Source of the DNA: Veronia pacifica
Lineage (GTDB): Bacteria; Pseudomonadota; Gammaproteobacteria; Enterobacterales; Vibrionaceae
Direction of reading: 5' to 3'
Length of the DNA: 64,000 bases
Assembly: GCF_001707825.1 (NCBI RefSeq)
Contig: NZ_LYBM01000015.1
Coordinates: 1 to 64,000 of the forward strand
The notes under the pieces are model-generated. The model saw only the letters and a list, made by a program, of their open reading frames with translations. It ran no database searches and had not been told where the DNA came from. Positions 9,219 through 18,064 of this stretch are shown here, piece by piece. Position 1 is the first letter of the stretch. Each line of letters begins with the position of its first letter. Made by a program: the position numbers and the translations under genes.

Positions 9219-9805
9219 TTATCATTTTCTAATTGAATAAAATCTTATGCAAATATTGGCTGACATTTTTGTCAGCCAATATTTTTATAGTCCTTTGAAT
9301 TTACTTCCAAAATAATCCCACCCAAAAGCTTTTATATAAAATCAAGTGCGCATAAAAATTTTCTTAAATAAGAGACATTAATTATATTCGTTTCATCTAA
9401 TAATGATATTTATCACGATTATTTAAGCAACCGAAAATATTTTATTAGATAAATATAAAGCTCTCATTATTGAGAATCAAACAATTTTGATCTCAATTTA
9501 TATCAATGATTAATACAATCAATATATATAACATTAAGTTAATAAATAATTAGAGCTTATGCTCAAAACAAAATTATGGTATTGCTATACTAAAAATAAC
9601 CAATTAAACCATTGTTTTAATTAGAAAAAATGGCAAATTTAGCAAAATATCAAGAGTCACAACTATAGTTACTCAGCGAATAACAATAAGCACAAAAATA
9701 ATATTATTGGGGATGATTGAAACTCGCCTCAAAATAATAAAAAAGCAAATTATAAAAATAAAATCATAAAAATTGGAAACCCGAAGGGAATATTAGAGAG
9801 GCGAA
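9219..9805. other. Long, very AT-rich spacer before the first fadL-volA pair
   Basis: 587 bp with no credible gene. It holds the fadL terminator at 9251-9289. From about 9300 on it is strikingly AT-rich compared with flanking genes. A near-perfect hairpin (arms 9469-9481 and 9486-9497, one bulged base, 4-nt loop) lies in the middle without a T-run, so it could be an operator. The promoter of the fadL-volA pair must lie here. Composition would suit silencing by H-NS-type proteins, which is inference. Confidence 0.6.
9251..9289 (+). terminator. Terminator after solitary fadL
   Basis: A 14-bp perfect stem, AAATATTGGCTGAC (9251-9264) with GTCAGCCAATATTT (9271-9284), a 6-nt loop and a run of T. 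Strong intrinsic terminator. Confidence 0.93.
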
Positions 9806-11092
9806 ATGACAGACATCAACAAAGGACTGCTGATTTCCAGCGTGTTCCTCTTTCTTTCACAACAGGTCAATGCCGCCGGATTTGCATTGGACGAGTATTC
9901 GGCAAACGGCCTCGGTAGAGCTCACTCTGGTGAAGCCGTCATAGCTGATAACGCTGCAGTCATAGCAAGAAACCCTGCCGCAATGACATTGATAGAAGCC
10001 CCACAGCTTTCGAGTGTTTTTGTTGCGGTTAAAGAAGATATCCGGGTGACGAATCTTGAAATCAACCAGACGGCTGACAGTATTGTCCCTATACAAGCTG
10101 CACCAGCTGCATATTTTGTTACCCCAATTGACAGCTCTTTTAGCGCAGGCATCGGTTTGTATGCGCCAGTCGGTATTGAGATTTTATACCCAGATGACTT
10201 TGCTGTTGGTGACATGGGCGGACACACAAGAATTATTGGCCTGAATATTAACCCGGCAGTCGCATATCGCTATGACGAGCAGCTAAGTTTCGGTGCTGGA
10301 CTGAATATTATCTACGGCACGATAAAAGTCGCTCGGAATATTGGCTCAGCAGGCACAGTCTTTGACAACAATTTTAAGGCTTCAGACCGAGCGATACTTC
10401 TACGTACAGACACCTTTGGTATTGGATATAGTCTCGGTTTTGTCTACGAGGTTGATGAAGATAATCGATTTGGTCTTGCCTACAGAAACCGGATTGCACT
10501 CAAGTTTAAAGATGGTGATTTTGAAGACATCACTGGTCGCTTTATTCCAGAAAGAGGAGGTAAAACCAAAGTAGACCTCGAACTTGATATACCTCCGACA
10601 CTTGAGTTTTCTGGTTATCACAGATTTACCGAAGACTGGGCCGTCCACTATGATGTGAGCTGGACCAGATGGGCAACCTTTACAGGTTTCCTCGCAACAG
10701 ACCAAGGCAAAAATGTATGCCGGTTTAATGATAAAGACGAAAATATCGGTATATGTTTACTCGATAATAAACCCTTCAAAAACACAGTTACCTATGCTGC
10801 AGGTTTGACTCATTATTTCGATGATGAATGGACATTCAGAGGCGGTGTTCGTTACGGTCAGGCAGCGGCGAAGCAAGTTTCAATGATCACACCAGATACC
10901 GACCTTATTCGCGTTGGCCTTGGCGCAACGTACCAGTACTCAGATCAACTCTCTTTCGATTCAGGCTTGTCATTCCGTTACGGAGGAAAAGTCGATTTTG
11001 ACCAAATCGATATTCAGGACAATGCAAAACCATTCACGTTGAAACGTCAGGGCCTCTTGTTCGGTCTTCAGATGAACTACAACCTCTGGTAA
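9806..11092 (+). CDS. FadL-family channel, partner of VolA copy 1
   Basis: 428 residues. The signal peptide ends near NAA-GF (about residue 24), followed by the FadL N-terminal pattern SANGLGRAHSGEAVIADNAA and ARNPAAM, and a barrel ending NYNLW. A Cys pair (C-x11-C within VCRFNDKDENIGICL) has a longer spacing than in the other copies. The gene is 13 nt upstream of the first volA-like lipase gene, so the two are surely co-transcribed. The ribosome site is GAGAGGCG. This FadL is clearly more diverged than the two at 14123 and 18065, which resemble each other strongly. Expected role is uptake of fatty acids released by its lipase partner. Confidence 0.9.
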   Translation: MTDINKGLLISSVFLFLSQQVNAAGFALDEYSANGLGRAHSGEAVIADNAAVIARNPAAMTLIEAPQLSSVFVAVKEDIRVTNLEINQTADSIVPIQAAPAAYFVTPIDSSFSAGIGLYAPVGIEILYPDDFAVGDMGGHTRIIGLNINPAVAYRYDEQLSFGAGLNIIYGTIKVARNIGSAGTVFDNNFKASDRAILLRTDTFGIGYSLGFVYEVDEDNRFGLAYRNRIALKFKDGDFEDITGRFIPERGGKTKVDLELDIPPTLEFSGYHRFTEDWAVHYDVSWTRWATFTGFLATDQGKNVCRFNDKDENIGICLLDNKPFKNTVTYAAGLTHYFDDEWTFRGGVRYGQAAAKQVSMITPDTDLIRVGLGATYQYSDQLSFDSGLSFRYGGKVDFDQIDIQDNAKPFTLKRQGLLFGLQMNYNLW

Positions 11093-11105
11093 GGATGCGA
11101 ATATT

Positions 11106-13841
11106 ATGAAACTGAACCACAACAAGAAAAATCACTCTTTCATTGGTGTTTTATTCTGCCTCATTTTTTTCCTGTCTGGATGCGAAGAGGGAGGGTTAAG
11201 TGGGAACCCAACTATTGGTAACCTCAGCCCTGATATCCAATCTAACCTTGGCGGAAAAACACGTGTTAATTTCGTGCTTAGCGGCCCGGAAGAATTCTTA
11301 CCACTCCCCTCTTTTATCATTCAAGATGCCATAGATGGGACGATAAATGCGCCGAGAGAGTTTGCTTCATCTATTGAGCTTGATAATGCTTACCTTGGTC
11401 TAAGTAGCCTTGATGGCTGGGGATTGAGTAGTTACATTTTTGTCGAGTTCCTTGGTACCGGATTTGGTCCTGAACAGCGAAGAGTAGACAGGGGCTTTTA
11501 CCTCTACGAATTAGATAGAAGTATGGAAGAGGGCTCGCCTGTACTGACTCGTATTCCCGCTGAAGCCTATACCCGTGGTCAAAACCTTGTTATTCAACCT
11601 CTTCAGGTATTGAAGCCCAAAACAGATTATTTCTATGCGATCACGAATGAGATCTTGGATGAGGGTGGTAACCCTATCAGTTCGATTCAGGCTTATGCAA
11701 CACTCGCTGGGGGAGTAACCCTTGGACTGGGAGAGAGGCTTAACCGTGTCAGCAGCATAATCAGAAAACTTAACCAATCAATGTTTGATATCAACTCTGA
11801 GGTTGATCTTTCAAATGTCGTTTTTTCGATGGCTTACACCACCCAATCTATTGGTGAAACAACGGAACACACAAAGTTAGCCATTGTAAAAGGGTTAGAA
11901 AGAGGTGGACTTGAGCGGATATGGAAAGGAGCGTCTAACCCTAGAAATGTCGACCTTTCAGACGCCTACAAAATGGAATTTGGCACGACGACAGATTTCT
12001 TACGTTATGTGAGAAGAGATACGAACTTCGAAACATATGTAGATATCGATGATGAGGGCCTGAAAGAAAGGCTTGTTGAAGCGTACGGTCTTCTTAATAC
12101 AATCGGTAACCCAAACATTCCCATTATTAACCTTTTCAATCTCCGGACACAGCTTAATATCACACCGGGTACGATTAAGTTACCCTACTTCCTCGAAACC
12201 ATACCGGACAAAATTCCCCTTACTCCATTTGAGCGGGCAACGCCAAACCTTGCCACCGTACGTTATATTTTAGAAAGAGGTGAGTTAGAGGACAAAGCGG
12301 CCGTAACCAAACAGTTGGTAAAAGCCGGTATCGACATGAGTCAGCTTGCAACATTAGAAGACGATAATGAGGCACTGCTTAAGTTGATGGGATTAGAGAT
12401 GGTCCTCGACAACGGCGAACCGATTGAAACTATTGTCACTGAAAAAGCGGCATATGGTGGTATCGGTGCGGCGCAAAGTACAGTGAAGGTCGTGACCCGT
12501 TATAATCCGATTCCAAAAATCAAAGCGTTGGAAGACGTCAAATTTTTACTCTTCACTCCGAAAAAATTCAATCCCAATAAACCGGTCAAACTTATCATTT
12601 TTCAGCACCCGATCACCGCATCTAAAGAAGCCGCGATGGCCATAGCACCGAGATTTGTTGGCTTGCCTACCCTTCCACCTGTTATCGGTAATCTTGTTGC
12701 AGCAATCAGTGCAATTCCAGGAGTGTCAGAAATTATTGGACTGCTGTCAGGGCAAGGTAACGATCTCACTTGGTTGAGAGGAAATGATGAAAATATAGCG
12801 TTGATCGCGATTGATCATCCATTACATGGTGATCGTTGCATATCAGATGAACAATGCACGAGTGAAGAACCAACGCTCTACTTAAATCTTCAAGCCTTTC
12901 CGGTTGGTCGAGACAATTTCAGGCAAAGTACTTTTGATAATCTAGGTCTAAGGCTGGGATTAGCCCTTGCTCAGGAAAAGCGTGAACTTGATGGTACACC
13001 ATTAGAAAATTTAGAGGATTTAGCCGTTAACCCACCATCATTAGTCTCACACTCATTTGGTGGAGTCAATGCAACACATACTGCCGTGTATGGTAACAAA
13101 TCACTGGGTGGTGAACTTGGTGAGCTCTACGATGACCGCTTCTCTTTCTCCAAGCTCGCACTCGCCAATACCGGCTCACAGGTGCCTCTGATACTCATTA
13201 ATTCAGAGGAATACCAGAGTCTGGTTAAACATATTGTCGCTGCCACCCTCAGCGCGGGTTACCAAAAATTCATTGAGGATAATCCACTTGCATGTGGCGA
13301 CGAGAAAGATGTTGCTAAGTGTTATGACGAGTTTGAGAAGCAGGCCGGTAACAATGCTGATCTGGCAGCAGTAGCCACAGAGGTCGAGGGCAGTTTCGAT
13401 TTGTTCGGAATCGCGGCTCAAACATCACTGGATAATATCGACCCTGTCACTATTACTGGTATTACTGATGAAGATGGTAATAAAGTACTTGATGGTTTAC
13501 CTATCTATTTGCAAGAGGTGGCAAGTGACAACACCAAACCAACGAATATTGATTTTGCACCTTTCGCTGGCTCCAGAGCATTGGCGAAAAGTCTTGGAAT
13601 GAATATCGTAGACCAGAATTCACCAACCGCGTTAGTGGGTAATATGCCTTTCGCTCTTCCACAGGGCGATAGAAACTTTGTCAAATATGAAGGAGTTGCG
13701 GATCACCTGACATTTATTGGTGCCCAGTCATCTCCTGATGATGAGCCCCATAGCGGGCATATGCAGACAACCGTGCTAGAGTTTCTCATTCGTGATGATC
13801 ACTCTTTCGATGGTGTGCCGACTCAATACCTTCAGGAATGA
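11106..13841 (+). CDS. VolA-like surface lipoprotein lipase, copy 1
   Basis: 911 residues. A lipoprotein signal peptide ends in LSG-Cys26. The body matches the VolA/Pla-1-type extracellular phospholipase family: GWGLSSYI, KTDYFYAITNE, a conserved IAIDHPLHGDR segment, and an alpha/beta-hydrolase triad inferred as Ser650 (SHSFGG), Asp808 (SDNTKP) and His867 (ADHLTF). VolA of V. cholerae is an outer-membrane, surface-exposed lysophospholipase that frees fatty acids from lysophosphatidylcholine. This copy differs from the other two: the nucleophile elbow begins with Ser instead of Gly, and the oxyanion-side motif reads QHPITASKE rather than QHGITS. It is the longest of the three. Four Cys in two short loops (CISDEQC, CGDEKDVAKC) may form disulfides. 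Confidence 0.85.
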   Translation: MKLNHNKKNHSFIGVLFCLIFFLSGCEEGGLSGNPTIGNLSPDIQSNLGGKTRVNFVLSGPEEFLPLPSFIIQDAIDGTINAPREFASSIELDNAYLGLSSLDGWGLSSYIFVEFLGTGFGPEQRRVDRGFYLYELDRSMEEGSPVLTRIPAEAYTRGQNLVIQPLQVLKPKTDYFYAITNEILDEGGNPISSIQAYATLAGGVTLGLGERLNRVSSIIRKLNQSMFDINSEVDLSNVVFSMAYTTQSIGETTEHTKLAIVKGLERGGLERIWKGASNPRNVDLSDAYKMEFGTTTDFLRYVRRDTNFETYVDIDDEGLKERLVEAYGLLNTIGNPNIPIINLFNLRTQLNITPGTIKLPYFLETIPDKIPLTPFERATPNLATVRYILERGELEDKAAVTKQLVKAGIDMSQLATLEDDNEALLKLMGLEMVLDNGEPIETIVTEKAAYGGIGAAQSTVKVVTRYNPIPKIKALEDVKFLLFTPKKFNPNKPVKLIIFQHPITASKEAAMAIAPRFVGLPTLPPVIGNLVAAISAIPGVSEIIGLLSGQGNDLTWLRGNDENIALIAIDHPLHGDRCISDEQCTSEEPTLYLNLQAFPVGRDNFRQSTFDNLGLRLGLALAQEKRELDGTPLENLEDLAVNPPSLVSHSFGGVNATHTAVYGNKSLGGELGELYDDRFSFSKLALANTGSQVPLILINSEEYQSLVKHIVAATLSAGYQKFIEDNPLACGDEKDVAKCYDEFEKQAGNNADLAAVATEVEGSFDLFGIAAQTSLDNIDPVTITGITDEDGNKVLDGLPIYLQEVASDNTKPTNIDFAPFAGSRALAKSLGMNIVDQNSPTALVGNMPFALPQGDRNFVKYEGVADHLTFIGAQSSPDDEPHSGHMQTTVLEFLIRDDHSFDGVPTQYLQE

Positions 13842-13870
13842 CAAGATATTACGACTACTGAGAGTCAAAA

Positions 13871-13900
13871 GAAGGCCAGCATCTGCTGGCCTTCGTGTTT
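13871..13900 (+). terminator. Terminator after volA copy 1
   Basis: GAAGGCCAGC (13871-13880) pairs with GCTGGCCTTC (13885-13894) around a 4-nt loop; the tail GTGTTT is only moderately T-rich. The stem is related to those after the other two units. Confidence 0.8.
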
Positions 13901-14122
13901 CATCCTCAATAAACGCTGACACTTAGCGCTTATTACTTGCTTAATCTCATATATTAGCCCTTCCAACTATGGGAAAACGACTAAATTCCTTAAGTAACAC
14001 TTTATAAAGCACGGATCTGTAAGCTAAATCAGGACGATATCTCTCCTATTGGGAGCACTCACCCTGCTTCTTATTCTGTTTGCTGAAATCCATAAAATCG
14101 TTATTTATAGTAGTGAGGCAGT

Positions 14123-15373
14123 ATGGCCATAAAGAATTATCGGCGTCTTGCAACAACTTTCGCTCTCTCCGCATTCACACTCTCCGCTCACGGTGCAGGT
14201 TTTCAGGTGTCTGAACACTCTGCATCTGGGCTTGGCCGAGCATATGCAGGTGAAGCGGCAATGACTGACAATGCGTCCACCATGGCACGGAATCCAGCCA
14301 CCATGATCACCCGCGATACATCGCAGCTATCGGGTGCAATCCATATTGTTTCGCCTGACATCAACGTGAAAGACGAAACCAATAATCAGCAAGCATCAAA
14401 TATTGCGCCGACTGAGGCCGTCCCCGGTACCTACTACGTCACGCCTATCAATGAAAAACTCTCAGCAGGTATCGGACTATATACCGTTTACGGTGTAGGC
14501 ACCGACTATCCGGATGATTTCGCAGCAGGTGACATATCCGGTGATACGAAGCTGGTGAGTGTTAACTTGAACCCTGCGGTTGCTTATCGACTTGATGAAA
14601 ACCTGACTGTCGGTGCCGGTCTCAATGTTGTTTATGCCATTGCCGAACTCAACCGGCACTTTGGTAAGGGTGCTGTGATCTCAACCAGTAAACCCTCAGA
14701 CATTCTTATCTCAATGGAAGGCAAAACATTTGGCTGGGGTGTCAACCTAGGGGCTCTCTACGAAGTAGATGCTGACAACCGCTTTGGCGCGAGTTATCGC
14801 TCTGGTGTCCAATTAAAGTTCAAGGATGGCGACTTTACCGATAACAGCGGAAATGTGCTGTCATCCAAAAGTACAGTCAATGCTGATCTTAAAGTCACTC
14901 TCCCCGCTATTTTCGAATTCTCTGGTTTCCATCAGCTTAATCCGTCTTGGGCTGTACATTACAGTGCAATGTGGACGGAATGGAGTGAATTTACCGAATT
15001 GAAAGCGACAGGTTCAGCCTGTGCGTCAACAGGTGGCGTGTGTTTTGAGAAACAAGAGGAATATAGCGATGTTGTACGTTGGTCACTGGGAACCACGCAT
15101 ACATTGAACGATGAATGGACACTACGCGCGGGTCTCGCTCTCGATGAACAGGCAGGTAAATCAACGCTGAGTATTCCAGACACAGATAGATTTTGGTATT
15201 CCGCCGGTGCTACCTATCAATATTCACCGGACATCTCGTTTGATGCGGGTTTGACGCTTGTTTCGAGCAAAGATGGAACATTTACTGAAACCAGTAAGGT
15301 TGCTGGCACCAGTAAATACAGTGCAAAAGGAAAGGCATACATCGTTGCCGCTCAAGTCAACTACAGCTTCTAA
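14123..15373 (+). CDS. FadL-family channel, partner of VolA copy 2
   Basis: 416 residues. The signal peptide ends at AHG-AGF (about residue 23). The mature start AGFQVSEHSASGLGRA is identical to that of the copy at 18065, followed by GEAAMTDNAS and MARNPATM. A Cys pair (ACASTGGVCFEK) lies in a predicted external loop; the barrel ends NYSF. GTGAGG precedes the ATG. It lies 25 nt before the second lipase gene. Strong resemblance to the 18065 product across the whole length points to tandem duplication. Confidence 0.91.
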   Translation: MAIKNYRRLATTFALSAFTLSAHGAGFQVSEHSASGLGRAYAGEAAMTDNASTMARNPATMITRDTSQLSGAIHIVSPDINVKDETNNQQASNIAPTEAVPGTYYVTPINEKLSAGIGLYTVYGVGTDYPDDFAAGDISGDTKLVSVNLNPAVAYRLDENLTVGAGLNVVYAIAELNRHFGKGAVISTSKPSDILISMEGKTFGWGVNLGALYEVDADNRFGASYRSGVQLKFKDGDFTDNSGNVLSSKSTVNADLKVTLPAIFEFSGFHQLNPSWAVHYSAMWTEWSEFTELKATGSACASTGGVCFEKQEEYSDVVRWSLGTTHTLNDEWTLRAGLALDEQAGKSTLSIPDTDRFWYSAGATYQYSPDISFDAGLTLVSSKDGTFTETSKVAGTSKYSAKGKAYIVAAQVNYSF

Positions 15374-15398
15374 GCATCAGTATTAACGGAGTACAACT

Positions 15399-17768
15399 AT
15401 GCAGACAAAATATATATCGCTGAGAAGAATGAATGTGGTGGTATTACTGTCAACTCTTGTGTTGACAGCCTGCGGGGGCGACGCAGAACTGACTGGAGAT
15501 CCCACGGTTCCCAAATACGAAGATTACATTGAACAAAGCCTGAAAGCCGATACGAAAGTGAACTTTGCACTATTGGGTGCCGATAAAAATGTCCCATTAC
15601 CCAATTTCATCTTCCTTGATAGAGAAGACTTCACACTGGACATCCCAGTTAGCGCAACCAGCTCTCAGGGCATAAATAACCCTATCGTGGCAATGAACGC
15701 CACGGACGGCTGGAGTGTAACATCACCCATTGTTATCGCATTCAGTAATGACCTTGCTCAATCCGCTAGTGTTTCGCCGAGTGCCTATCGATTAGTGGAG
15801 ACAACCAGTCCGCTTACAGGTTCACCGACGATTGTAAAAACACTGCAACCGGGCAATGACTATTTACCTTTCACACGGAAAAATTCACTGATATTTCAGC
15901 CGCTGAAACCACTCAACCCCTCAAGCTTTTATATGTTTGCAGTATCAAACAAACTGACGGATGCCAAAGGTAACCCTGTGGGTATGTCGTCTGCCTACGC
16001 CGAACTCAAATCGGAAAAGCAAACGACTGTTTCGGCGATCAAAGACCTCCAGCCCGCGATTAAACTTACCGAAGGCGTGGTCTCAAACGGTGCTGCATTT
16101 ACCGCTAAAGAAATTATATATTCGAGTTGGTTCCCTACCGCCTCAGCCGGTGCTGTCCTGAAAGGAGCCAAACAAGCAGCATTGCTTACTCTAGACGCAG
16201 TGAATAACAACAGAGACCCAGCTGCATTGTGGAAAGGGACAGCAAACCCAAATAACATCTCGTCTGCGGATCTCCAAACATTATTCAGAATACAAAAACC
16301 CGACAATATTACCCCTTTCCTATCAGCACCTTACGATGACCCAGCTAACTTGGGAGAAGGTGTCACAGTATGGAGAGGAAAGGTTAATCTTCCTTACTTT
16401 CTGGAGACAGGAACAAGTGACAAAGCATGGCAAAAAACGCCATGGCAAAGCGCCACACCGAGCTTGGCTAAAGTTGTTAATGCGATAAAAGAAGGGTCAA
16501 AAGACAGAAACACGATTATTAGCCAAATCTTGAGTAAAGCAGAGGAAAAAAACATTCCCCTACAGGCATCAGATTTGGCGAATATAATCTCCGATGAGAC
16601 TGTTCAGAAGCGCGTGTTGACTGCTTTATTCGGTGAGGTATTGCTTAAGGCGGATATGTCACGATTAGATAACGAACGACTGATATCACAATATAGTCCC
16701 TTGCCACAGCTCAAAGAAATTCAAGTCGTTAATTACTTACTGGCGTTACCCGCAGAGTCCATATGCACTGATAACATTCCAGTGACGATTTTCCAGCATG
16801 GCATTACATCTAAGAAGGAGGTGGTGTTAGCACTGGCTAAAGAAATAGGGACTAAAAGCTGTATGGCTCTATTAGCCATCGATTTCCCACTCCATGGCCA
16901 GCGTGCTTTAGCAGACGGAACCATTGCGGATGCAAGCAATGCCACTGTGTTTATGAACCTAGAATATTTACCTGTAGGCCGAGATAACATTCGTCAGTCG
17001 GTCGCGGATTTAGTCAGTTTACGCATTGCAGTCGGACTCATCGGACTTGGAAATAACGCTTCTGACCCCAGAATCCCTGAGCCACTCAACAAACTCACCT
17101 TTACCAACGGCGGCGTCAATTTTATCGGTCACTCATTGGGGGCAATGTCGGGTATCGATATGGTCGCCATTGCTAATGATTTTGACACTGATAATGCGCC
17201 TGAAGCTGCCCTGTCAAAAATAACCAAAGCGCAATTTGCCAACCCGGGTTCAGGGATACCGTATCTACTCCTCGGTTCGCAATCATTCGGCCCAACGGTA
17301 AAAGCACAAATCGACCAAGGAAAAGACTCAAATATGTCTTCCTTTGACGCATACTCACAGTTTGCTTTTGCTGCACAGACGGTGCTGGACACCGTTGACC
17401 CAATTAACCACATTGTGTATGCGACCGGATCACTGCCTGCTTACATGACAATCGTCAAGCAAGACAAAGTTATCCCGTATAAGCTCAACCAACAGAGTAC
17501 AGAAATTCCTTATTCGCCCTTTGGCGGTGCAAAACCGTTAACCGATGTCATTAATGAAAACGGTAGTGTATTTTCTATTCTCAGCGCCACATCCTCAATT
17601 GAAACAAGTAACTATGTCGCACTCTTCAATAAGGGGACACATGGTTCCTTACTGGCTGACACAAAAAATGCCAACGTAAATACTGAAATGCAAACCCAGA
17701 TGAGAACCTTCATCACAACCGATGACATCACGGTCACTGAGACCAGTATTCTTGATACCGAGAGATAA
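15399..17768 (+). CDS. VolA-like surface lipoprotein lipase, copy 2
   Basis: 789 residues, the shortest of the three. Lipobox LTA-Cys25 followed by GGDAELTGDPT. Shared family blocks are DGWSVTSPI, NPSSFYMFAVSNKL, PYFLETG, FQHGITSKKE, LAIDFPLHGQR and LPVGRDNIRQSV. The putative catalytic triad is Ser579 in GHSLG, Asp689 (QDKVIP) and His748 (GTHGS). The predicted activity is hydrolysis of lysophospholipids or related lipids at the cell surface, with products passed to the FadL encoded just upstream. CGGAG precedes the ATG by 8 nt. Compared with copy 3 it lacks sequence before the PYFLE block and in the late Cys-containing loop. Confidence 0.88.
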   Translation: MQTKYISLRRMNVVVLLSTLVLTACGGDAELTGDPTVPKYEDYIEQSLKADTKVNFALLGADKNVPLPNFIFLDREDFTLDIPVSATSSQGINNPIVAMNATDGWSVTSPIVIAFSNDLAQSASVSPSAYRLVETTSPLTGSPTIVKTLQPGNDYLPFTRKNSLIFQPLKPLNPSSFYMFAVSNKLTDAKGNPVGMSSAYAELKSEKQTTVSAIKDLQPAIKLTEGVVSNGAAFTAKEIIYSSWFPTASAGAVLKGAKQAALLTLDAVNNNRDPAALWKGTANPNNISSADLQTLFRIQKPDNITPFLSAPYDDPANLGEGVTVWRGKVNLPYFLETGTSDKAWQKTPWQSATPSLAKVVNAIKEGSKDRNTIISQILSKAEEKNIPLQASDLANIISDETVQKRVLTALFGEVLLKADMSRLDNERLISQYSPLPQLKEIQVVNYLLALPAESICTDNIPVTIFQHGITSKKEVVLALAKEIGTKSCMALLAIDFPLHGQRALADGTIADASNATVFMNLEYLPVGRDNIRQSVADLVSLRIAVGLIGLGNNASDPRIPEPLNKLTFTNGGVNFIGHSLGAMSGIDMVAIANDFDTDNAPEAALSKITKAQFANPGSGIPYLLLGSQSFGPTVKAQIDQGKDSNMSSFDAYSQFAFAAQTVLDTVDPINHIVYATGSLPAYMTIVKQDKVIPYKLNQQSTEIPYSPFGGAKPLTDVINENGSVFSILSATSSIETSNYVALFNKGTHGSLLADTKNANVNTEMQTQMRTFITTDDITVTETSILDTER

Positions 17769-17791
17769 AAGGTAAGCGTTACCTACTTAAC

Positions 17792-17817
17792 AAGGCCAGA
17801 TTTGTCTGGCCTTTTTT
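17792..17817 (+). terminator. Terminator after volA copy 2
   Basis: AAGGCCAGA (17792-17800) pairs with TCTGGCCTT (17805-17813) around TTTG, followed by T6. A small palindrome GGTAAGCGTTACC (17771-17783) precedes it. Confidence 0.9.
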
Positions 17818-17943
17818 ATCAAGCGTTACCCACTCGCCTAACAATGTTCCTCACTTCTATAAATCCAGCACCACATATCAGTAAAGTTATTAACTTTTCT
17901 AAAGTTTTTCGATCTCAGTAACAGTTTAACTTTTTGTATCTTT

Positions 17944-17959
17944 GATGATCCGACCAGTT
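17944..17959. promoter_or_regulatory. Candidate FadR operator upstream of fadL-volA copy 3
   Basis: GATGATCCGACCAGTT. The right half GACCAGTT fits the FadR box consensus (ACTGGTCNGACCAGT) perfectly; the left half retains TGxTC. It is centred about 113 nt upstream of the fadL ATG at 18065. FadR is encoded in this window. Binding is inferred from sequence only. Confidence 0.55.
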
Positions 17960-18064
17960 CACTACTGAGAATAGTGGTAAGCTAGCGGCCGTTTTACCGA
18001 ATAACATCACATAAAAATAATTTCTGTTGCAAAAAACAGCAAAAAAACAATCTAGTGAGGACTC

